From an uncultured Bacteroidia bacterium (GTDB lineage Bacteria > Bacteroidota > Bacteroidia > Bacteroidales > UBA932): a stretch of DNA of 11,547 bases. The notes beneath the pieces were generated by a model. It ran no database searches. It saw only the letters and a list, made by a program, of their open reading frames with translations, and had not been told where the DNA came from. The translations under genes were made by a program, and so were the position numbers. Each line of letters opens with the position of its first letter. Position 1 is the first letter of the stretch. Shown piece by piece: positions 6,351-11,547 of the stretch. The DNA is taken from assembly GCA_902767355.1 (NCBI GenBank), contig CACXHG010000184.1, positions 1 to 11,547 of the forward strand. Reading direction: 5' to 3'.

Positions 6351-7361
6351 TTACTCTTCTGATGGAATATTGTTCCAGTCGAAGGAGTAGAGGCAGGCTT
6401 CAACCTGGCGCAAATAGTTGCGCTTGTCGTATCTGGGGGCATATACGAAGGCATCCAAGGTCACGATTTCTTTCTGGTCGGGAGTAAGGAAAGTATGTGA
6501 CACGAAGGGACCTCCCATAAAGTCGTTGTGCGCTTCCCAGAGCCCGCGCTGCTCTATAATGTCGCGGCCCTTGTACCGGAGAGTGTCGCAGCCGGGCATA
6601 ATGTCCGGATTGAGAATCATGTAACTCCCCTCCATAGTGCAGGGTATGTGTTCCTTGGTGATCTCGTTGCGTTTTGCGGCCAGGGCTTCCGGGCTGAGGT
6701 CGGCGGGGCCGCCGTAGGGATATTTCCACACCAGGATGCTCTGGATGGTGTAAGTGGTCTCGCTGGAAAGCCAGATGAAGTCCGGTGTCTGCTTTTTCAC
6801 GGTGAAACCGTTAGGGAAGAGGGGACTGCCCCCGACCATGGCGTTGACTTTGCGGCGCAGGTCGGCGTTTTCGAAACTGCTGATGTTGTCCAGCACGCGG
6901 TTGCGCTCTGTCTTTTCCAGGGTGGAGAGTATCCTTTTGCCGTTTTGTGCGATTATCGCCGCAGCCTGCTGCGCAGTTTCGGCCACAATCTCTATCACCA
7001 GCTGCGGCTGGGCCCACACATTGGTCCAGACGCGCATATCCGGCGTGGTGTTTTTCTTTTCGGTATTGATGATAATAATGTTCCGGTGCACCTGGAAAAT
7101 CTTGTTGAAAGCCTGCTGCGGAACATTGAAAAGGTCGTACTTGGGCTCCACCTGCGGAAGATAGGGCACCTCGTCGCTCAGCAGGGAGCGCAGGGTGCTG
7201 CCCGGCTCGCCTTCCCATTCTACCTTGGAGCAGACCACGGCCACTTCTCCGGCCTTGCCGCTCACCGACGGAAGGGTCTTGTCGCCGCCGGAATTCTTGC
7301 AGCCGGCGGCAATCGTTGCTGTCAATATCAAAAACAGCGCGTATTTTTTAAAAACGTCCAT
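6351..7361 (-). CDS. DUF4837 family lipoprotein
   Basis: A 336-residue lipoprotein. The signal has K5-K6, a hydrophobic core and lipobox IAAGC with lipidated C21, followed by a short G/S/D/K linker. The mature domain matches what I know of DUF4837 (PF16125), a family found in Bacteroidota. It has a GEVAVVCSKVEWEGE segment near residue 38, a VQHR-type strand with IIIINTEKK, a VWAQPQLVIEIVA segment near 115, SFENADLRRKV in the middle, and a GGPFVSHTFLTPDQKEIVTLDAFVYAP block near the end with aromatic residues. No enzymatic motif is seen. No acidic run follows the lipidated cysteine, so surface export is not indicated. It is last in the operon, 10 bases after rseP, which suggests an envelope role. 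Function is unknown. Confidence 0.85.
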   Translation of the reverse strand: MDVFKKYALFLILTATIAAGCKNSGGDKTLPSVSGKAGEVAVVCSKVEWEGEPGSTLRSLLSDEVPYLPQVEPKYDLFNVPQQAFNKIFQVHRNIIIINTEKKNTTPDMRVWTNVWAQPQLVIEIVAETAQQAAAIIAQNGKRILSTLEKTERNRVLDNISSFENADLRRKVNAMVGGSPLFPNGFTVKKQTPDFIWLSSETTYTIQSILVWKYPYGGPADLSPEALAAKRNEITKEHIPCTMEGSYMILNPDIMPGCDTLRYKGRDIIEQRGLWEAHNDFMGGPFVSHTFLTPDQKEIVTLDAFVYAPRYDKRNYLRQVEACLYSFDWNNIPSEE

Positions 7362-7371
7362 ATCTCGTCAT

Positions 7372-8793
7372 TTAAAACAAACTTCTGATGTCGTTGCCGA
7401 AGGCCAGCACCATGAGCGCCAGCAGCAGGGCCATGCCGATGTACTGGGCTATTTCCAGGAACCTGTCGCTGGGCTTGCGGCCGGTCAGGATCTCCACCAG
7501 GATGAACAGTATGTGCCCGCCGTCCAGACCCGGGATGGGGATTATGTTGAGCACGGCCAGCATTATGGAGAGCATGGCCATGAGCGACCACACCCGCTGC
7601 CAGTCCCAGGTGCCGGGGAATATGCGGCCGATGGTGATAAAGCTGCCCACCGACTTGTAGGCCTTGGTCTTGGGCGAGAATATCAGCCCGAGGTCCTTCA
7701 CGTAGCTGCCTATGTAGTTGCAGGCCTTGCGTATGCCGGCCGGAATGGCCTCGAAAAAGCCGTAGCGGTGCTGTGTGATGTGGAAGAATTTGGTCAGGTC
7801 GCCCTCGAGCATGACCTGTATCATGCCGGCGGTGTCCACCTGAAGGCCTACCTGAGAGCGGACCCCGGCGCGGTCTACGTCCACGTATATGGAATCTCCC
7901 TTGTGGGCCGCGAGGGCCTTCTGGATGTCCTGCACCAGAAACATCTCTTCTCCGTCCACTGCCACGAACCTGTCGCCCGGCTGCAGGCCGCTGGCGGCGT
8001 TTATGGAGTTCTCCATCAGGCCTTTGACCTCAAACGGATAGGCCAGCGAGAACATCCCGGGGGTGTTGAGCATCTGCGAGATGTAGTTCTCGTCTATGGG
8101 GATGGTCAGGGTGTCGCCGTCGCGCAGCACAGTGGCCTCCTTTGCGCGGGAGTGAACCAGCTCTATCTGCAGCTGGGAGAAATCTTCTATTTCGCGGCCG
8201 TCGAAGGCCAGCACGCGGTCGCCGTTGCGGAAGCCCATCTCGTAGGACAGGTCGTTGACGGCGATGCCCCAGGTGGCGTCTTCGTTGCGCAGGTATTCCT
8301 CACCCCAGTGATGCAGCACGGCGGCGTAGAGGACTATGGCCAGCAAAAAGTTGAACAGCACGCCTCCGAACATAATCAGGAATCGCTGCCAGGCCGGCTT
8401 GGTGCGCAGCTCCCAGGGCTGCGGCTCCTTGCTCAGGGCGCTGGCGTCCTTGGTCTCGTCTATCATGCCCGCAATGGCGCAGTAGCCGCCCAGGGGAACC
8501 CAGCCTATGCCGTATTCGGTGTTGTCGGGATATTTGCGCCAGTCGTCGTCGGGCAGCTTGTCAAGGTCGGTGTCAGGGGGCAGGGGCTCGTCGTTCTTCG
8601 AGAAAAACTTCGTGTGCAGCTTGCCGCCGAACCGTTTGCACCGGAAAATCGAGAACTTGGGGTTGAAGAACATGTAGAACTGCTCTACCCTGGTCTTGAA
8701 AAGCTTGGCAAAGGTGTAGTGACCGAGTTCGTGGATGAGCACCAGCACCGACAGCGCGAATATTACCTGTATTATTTTGATAAATACTACCAT
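7372..8793 (-). CDS. rseP: Site-2 intramembrane metalloprotease RseP
   Basis: RseP cleaves single-pass membrane substrates such as anti-sigma factors and signal-peptide remnants within the inner membrane. In this 473-residue protein the first transmembrane helix carries the zinc motif HELGH at 21-25. The third zinc ligand is D424 in the LDG motif (NIIPIPGLDGGH) in a later helix, and a hydrophobic helix closes the C-terminus. Two PDZ-like regions lie between, with the GDRVLAFDGREI and GDRFVAVDGEEM segments as their signatures. Between HELGH and the conserved EYGIGWVPLGGY there are about 35 more residues than in E. coli, rich in P and D. It lies 11 bases after dxr and 10 before the DUF4837 gene. 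No anti-sigma factor is in the window, so its substrate here is unknown. Confidence 0.95.
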   Translation of the reverse strand: MVVFIKIIQVIFALSVLVLIHELGHYTFAKLFKTRVEQFYMFFNPKFSIFRCKRFGGKLHTKFFSKNDEPLPPDTDLDKLPDDDWRKYPDNTEYGIGWVPLGGYCAIAGMIDETKDASALSKEPQPWELRTKPAWQRFLIMFGGVLFNFLLAIVLYAAVLHHWGEEYLRNEDATWGIAVNDLSYEMGFRNGDRVLAFDGREIEDFSQLQIELVHSRAKEATVLRDGDTLTIPIDENYISQMLNTPGMFSLAYPFEVKGLMENSINAASGLQPGDRFVAVDGEEMFLVQDIQKALAAHKGDSIYVDVDRAGVRSQVGLQVDTAGMIQVMLEGDLTKFFHITQHRYGFFEAIPAGIRKACNYIGSYVKDLGLIFSPKTKAYKSVGSFITIGRIFPGTWDWQRVWSLMAMLSIMLAVLNIIPIPGLDGGHILFILVEILTGRKPSDRFLEIAQYIGMALLLALMVLAFGNDIRSLF

Positions 8794-8804
8794 TTCGAAA
8801 ATAG

Positions 8805-9971
8805 TTAAACGTTTGTCATCTCCCTTGCAACGGCCATTGCCTGCTCGTGGGTGGCATAAATATCATCCAGAGAGGGCCTGGCGACAAACGGAGTGCGGAA
8901 CATAGCCACCGAAATGATGTCCGGGATGGCCATAAACCCGATCTTCCCCTTCAAAAATGCTGCCACCGCCACCTCGTTGGCGGCGTTCATGGCGCAGGCG
9001 GCATTGCCACCTTTTCCGAGCGCTTCGCGGGCTATGTCCAGGCAGGGGAAACGCTTCGTGTCCGGAGCCTGGAAACTCAGCTGAGCGAGCTGCGGGAAGC
9101 TGATGCGCTGCGCGTTCAGAATTGGCCTGGAGGGCCAGCTCAGGGCATATTGTATGGGAATGCGCATGTCCGGAACGCTCAGCTGCGCAATCACCGCGCC
9201 GTCCTGATATTGCACCATGGAGTGGATAATCGACTCCGGATGCACCACCACCTCTATCCTCTCTGCCGGAATGTCAAAGAGCCATCGGGCCTCTATCACC
9301 TCCAGACCCTTGTTCATAAGGCTGGCCGAGTCCACGGTGACTTTGGCGCCCATATTCCAGCGGGGGTGGCGGAGGGCCTCGGCGGCGCCCATCTTTTCTA
9401 TTTCTTCTCTGGTCTTGTTCAAAAACGGCCCGCCGGAGCAGGTCAGCAGCAGCTTTTCCACATCGCTGAAGCGGCTGCCCTGCAGGCACTGGAAAATGGC
9501 GGAGTGCTCGCTGTCCACCGGCACGATGTGCGCGCCGTATCTGGGGCACATTTCGGTCACCAGGGCGCCGGCCGCCACCAGGGTCTCCTTGTTGGCCAGG
9601 GCTATGGTGCGGCCAGCCTTGATGGCGGCTATGGCCGGCTTGAGTCCTGCAAAGCCCACTATGGCGGCCACCACAATGTCAATGTCCGCGCCGGAGAGTA
9701 TGTCGCAGGCCGAATCTATGCCGGCAAACACCTTGATATCCAGAGGGTCCAGCGCATCCTGGACTTCCTGGTACCGGCTTTCGTCGCAGATGACCACGCT
9801 GCCCGGGTTGAACTTTCTCGCCTGCTCTATCAGCAGGGCGCTGTTGGAGTTTGCAGTGAGCAGTTCCACCTCGTACTGCTCGGGATGTTGCGATATTACG
9901 TCCAGCGTCTGGCAGCCAATGGAGCCGGTGGAGCCAAGTATGGCGATATGCTTTTTATTGTCTTGTCGCAT
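8805..9971 (-). CDS. dxr: 1-deoxy-D-xylulose 5-phosphate reductoisomerase
   Basis: Dxr (IspC) converts DXP to 2-C-methyl-D-erythritol 4-phosphate with NADPH, the committed step of the non-mevalonate isoprenoid pathway, which supplies undecaprenyl phosphate and quinones. The 388-residue protein has the NADPH-binding GSTGSIG at 13-19, ALANKETLVAAG at 124-135, metal ligands D153 and E155 in VDSEHS and E224 in MNKGLE, and the substrate-loop region around H202 and W205 (LRHPRWNMG), all conserved. An upstream in-frame ATG at 10199 would add 76 residues of shadow sequence over the M23 gene; the ATG at 9971 starts just before the Rossmann strand and shares its A with the M23 stop (TGATG), so translation is likely coupled. 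The family is the target of fosmidomycin. Confidence 0.97.
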   Translation of the reverse strand: MRQDNKKHIAILGSTGSIGCQTLDVISQHPEQYEVELLTANSNSALLIEQARKFNPGSVVICDESRYQEVQDALDPLDIKVFAGIDSACDILSGADIDIVVAAIVGFAGLKPAIAAIKAGRTIALANKETLVAAGALVTEMCPRYGAHIVPVDSEHSAIFQCLQGSRFSDVEKLLLTCSGGPFLNKTREEIEKMGAAEALRHPRWNMGAKVTVDSASLMNKGLEVIEARWLFDIPAERIEVVVHPESIIHSMVQYQDGAVIAQLSVPDMRIPIQYALSWPSRPILNAQRISFPQLAQLSFQAPDTKRFPCLDIAREALGKGGNAACAMNAANEVAVAAFLKGKIGFMAIPDIISVAMFRTPFVARPSLDDIYATHEQAMAVAREMTNV

Positions 9972-10810
9972 CAGAAACTTATGTATTTGGCGGGGTCGAT
10001 GGCTTCGCCTGCATGCCAGAGTTCCAGATGCAGGTGGACGCCTGTAGAAAGGCGGCCGGTGTTGCCCACTATGGCGATGGGGGTGCCTGTCTTGACCTTG
10101 TCGCCGGCCTTCTTGAGCAGGCGGTCGTTGTGCTTGTAGGCAGAGATCAGGTCGTGGCCGTGCTGGATTATCATCACATAGCCGGTGTCGTCGTTCCATC
10201 CGGCGCTTATCACGGTGCCGTCCAGGATGCTATATACGGTCGTGTTCTCGTCCGCCGCTATGTCTATGTAGGGGTGGTTGATGGCCTGGTTGAAGGTCTC
10301 GGTGACCATACCCTTGACCGGGGTGAAAAACTTAAGGCCCTCGATTTGCGTGGACACCTGGTCGCCGGCGCTCACATCCTGGGCGATTTCCCTCTCCACG
10401 ATGCCGCGCAGCACCGAGTCCTGGTGGGCGTACATGGCCGCATACATGTCGCTGCTGCCGCTGTTGCTGGCGAGCGTTGCCACGCTGTCCAGGTCCAGGG
10501 GCTCGCGACCGGACATAACCCTCTGGATGTTACCTACCTGAAAGGCCCAGAGCGATATCTGCTTCTGCAGGGAATCCACCAGCAGTCGGTTCTGCAGGGC
10601 GGCCTCGCGGCTTTCGCGGGAAGGATAGCCGCGAATGGTCTTTTTCAGAGGAGTGAAGTCTATCAGCAGGTATGTCAGCACCATGATGAGCACTATGGCG
10701 GAGGTGAGCCCGGCAATGACCCCGGCGGGGCGGCCCTTGAGCGAGAATATTTTCTCGCCGCTGTCGGAATCGCTCACCGAAAAACTGTAAGATTTTCTGT
10801 TTTTTGGCAT
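9971..10810 (-). CDS. M23 (LytM) family peptidase, membrane-anchored
   Basis: A 279-residue protein with a short basic cytosolic tail, one transmembrane helix at about 29-50 (no cleavable signal), a helical stretch and a C-terminal LytM domain. The zinc site is complete: H179 and D183 in HPYID, then H259 and H261 in GVHLHLE, with H227 in AYKHNDRL as catalytic-site histidine. The expected activity is endopeptidase cleavage of peptidoglycan cross-bridges or stem peptides in the periplasm. An upstream in-frame ATG at 10936 would add 42 residues inside ruvX; I prefer the ATG at 10810 because it gives a normal N-in anchor. It is the first gene of the operon with dxr (stop and start overlap by one base), rseP and DUF4837. 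Only 20 bases separate it from ruvX, so its own promoter must lie within ruvX. Confidence 0.93.
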   Translation of the reverse strand: MPKNRKSYSFSVSDSDSGEKIFSLKGRPAGVIAGLTSAIVLIMVLTYLLIDFTPLKKTIRGYPSRESREAALQNRLLVDSLQKQISLWAFQVGNIQRVMSGREPLDLDSVATLASNSGSSDMYAAMYAHQDSVLRGIVEREIAQDVSAGDQVSTQIEGLKFFTPVKGMVTETFNQAINHPYIDIAADENTTVYSILDGTVISAGWNDDTGYVMIIQHGHDLISAYKHNDRLLKKAGDKVKTGTPIAIVGNTGRLSTGVHLHLELWHAGEAIDPAKYISF

Positions 10811-10816
10811 ATTAAC

Positions 10817-10824
10817 TAACTTTG
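10817..10824 (+). promoter_or_regulatory. -7 box for ruvX-def
   Basis: TAACTTTG is a full match to TAnnTTTG in the 20-base divergent gap. It ends 6 bases before the ATG at 10831. A weak -33 candidate (TTTT at 10793-10796, 20-base spacing) lies inside the M23 gene. The box overlaps an in-frame TTG at 10822 that could be mistaken for a start. Confidence 0.5.
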
Positions 10825-10830
10825 CGGCCG

Positions 10831-11256
10831 ATGAACAGGATAATAGGAATCGATTTTGGGCGCAAACGCACGGGGCTGGCAGCAAGCGATCCGCTAATGG
10901 TTTTCGCATCGGCTCTGGACACCGTCCATTCTGCAAATATAATAGATTATCTCCAAAAATATGCGCAGAATGAGACCATTATCCGCTTTGTTGTGGGCTA
11001 CCCGATGAACTTGGACAACACCCCCAGCGAAGCGGCGCGCGACGTCGATGCCTTCCTTAACCTTTTGAAAAAGAAATTTCCGGACATCCCGGTTACCCTG
11101 GAGGACGAGCGTTTCACCTCGGTGCTGGCACACCGGGCCATGATAGACGGCGGCATGAAAAAGAGCGACCGCCGCGACAAGGCTTCGGTGGACAAGATTT
11201 CTGCGGCCATCATCCTTCAGAGCTATCTGGATCGTCCCGATGCAATAAAAGAGTGA
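10831..11256 (+). CDS. ruvX: RuvX/YqgF family RNase H-fold nuclease
   Basis: A 141-residue protein of normal family length, described as a Holliday junction resolvase-like nuclease and linked in E. coli to 16S rRNA 5' processing. The RNase H-fold acidic residues are D8 in IGIDFGRKRTG, E93 (or neighbours E91/D92) in LEDERFTS, and D121 in VDKISAAIILQSYL. VVGYPMNLD corresponds to the family's VGLPxxxxG segment. An in-frame TTG at 10822 would add three residues, but it falls inside the -7 box, so I start at the ATG at 10831. def follows 4 bases after its stop, so the two are one operon. It is divergent from the M23 peptidase gene. Confidence 0.95.
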   Translation: MNRIIGIDFGRKRTGLAASDPLMVFASALDTVHSANIIDYLQKYAQNETIIRFVVGYPMNLDNTPSEAARDVDAFLNLLKKKFPDIPVTLEDERFTSVLAHRAMIDGGMKKSDRRDKASVDKISAAIILQSYLDRPDAIKE

Positions 11257-11260
11257 TTAT

Positions 11261-11547
11261 ATGATACTTCCGATTTATCTCTATGGCTCCGGCGTTCTGC
11301 GCGAAAAGGCTGCCGAAGTGGATTTGGGCAAGGCCGACAAAGCCAAGGTGCAGGCTTTCTTCGAGGATATGCACGAGACTATGCACAATGCCGACGGCTG
11401 CGGTCTGGCAGCGCCCCAGGTAGGCGTCAGCGAACGCATGCTGGTGGTTGACGGCAGCGACCTTGTGGATACCTATCCTTACCTCAAAGGCTTCGTCAGG
11501 AAGATGATAAATCCCGTGGTGGTGGAAGAGAGCGAAGAGATGAGCGA
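11261..11547 (+). CDS. def: Peptide deformylase (3' end outside window)
   Basis: Peptide deformylase removes the formyl group from the N-terminal methionine of new proteins using a metal ion. The first 95 residues are present. Motif I appears as GCGLAAPQ at 46-53 (family GxGLAAPQ, here with C as x), followed by VGVSERMLVVD and INPVVVEESEE, the expected order. Motif II (EGCLS) and the metal-binding HExxH would lie past the right edge and cannot be checked. The N-terminal ILPIYLYGSGVLR corresponds to the family's PVxxYGDPxLR. The start follows the ruvX stop by 4 bases, so it is probably co-transcribed with it. Confidence 0.95.
   Translation, partial: MILPIYLYGSGVLREKAAEVDLGKADKAKVQAFFEDMHETMHNADGCGLAAPQVGVSERMLVVDGSDLVDTYPYLKGFVRKMINPVVVEESEEMS

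Noticed and set aside
7195..8808. Plus-strand open frame of 537 codons opposite rseP
   Set aside because: The reverse strand codes for RseP with intact motifs; the plus frame has no recognisable domain and is a shadow.
8847..10139. Plus-strand open frame of 430 codons opposite dxr
   Set aside because: It is a shadow of dxr and the M23 gene, with no motif of its own.
10934..10941. Minus-strand TATATTTG inside ruvX as M23 operon promoter
   Set aside because: It matches the -7 box but has no -33 box at the right spacing, and A/T-rich coding sequence can give this by chance; kept only as a hypothesis.
1..11547. Mobile element, CRISPR array, toxin-antitoxin or defence genes
   Set aside because: I looked for transposase or integrase frames, regular direct repeats, and pairs of small unexplained genes, and found none; every stretch is taken by recognisable genes or short gaps.

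Overview
The window looks like ordinary chromosome from a Bacteroidales-type member of the phylum Bacteroidota. The grounds are: several start regions carry a -7 box of the form TAnnTTTG (one with a correctly spaced TTTG -33 box), none of the starts examined has a clear Shine-Dalgarno sequence, there is a DUF4837-type lipoprotein, RseP carries the long insertion after HExxH that I associate with this phylum, and G/C-rich codons give long antisense shadow frames. I cannot name the genus. I see no mobile element, phage gene, CRISPR array, rRNA or integration site.

Layout. (1) 1-2690: a nitroreductase-fold gene (minus, cut by the left edge) is divergent from a nitroreductase with a lipoprotein signal (plus), which converges on miaB (minus, tRNA methylthiolation). 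(2) 2733-5186: a plus-strand, tightly coupled set of LEA-like lipoprotein, SPOR-domain protein and rpoN (sigma-54). It converges on radC, with the two stop codons sharing one CTAG. (3) 5183-6347: minus-strand transcription from a complete promoter gives tRNA-Glu(UUC) and rpsT (S20), then a terminator hairpin, then radC. (4) 6351-10810: a minus-strand operon of M23 peptidase, dxr, rseP and DUF4837 lipoprotein, joining peptidoglycan remodelling, isoprenoid precursor synthesis and intramembrane proteolysis. (5) 10817-11547: a plus-strand pair, ruvX and def (cut by the right edge).

Packing is very tight. Genes within operons overlap or lie 1 to 11 bases apart, convergent genes meet within 3 bases or overlap, and divergent genes are 20 to 58 bases apart. 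There is no gene-free stretch over 300 bases; the longest gaps are the 70 bases between rpsT and radC and the 56 bases between the DUF4837 stop and the tRNA.

I found no clearly undescribed multi-gene system. The points most worth a second look are three start codons placed 6-7 bases after a -7 box (possible leaderless mRNAs), the lipoprotein nitroreductase, the coupling of rpoN to two envelope proteins, and the nested hairpin in front of radC.
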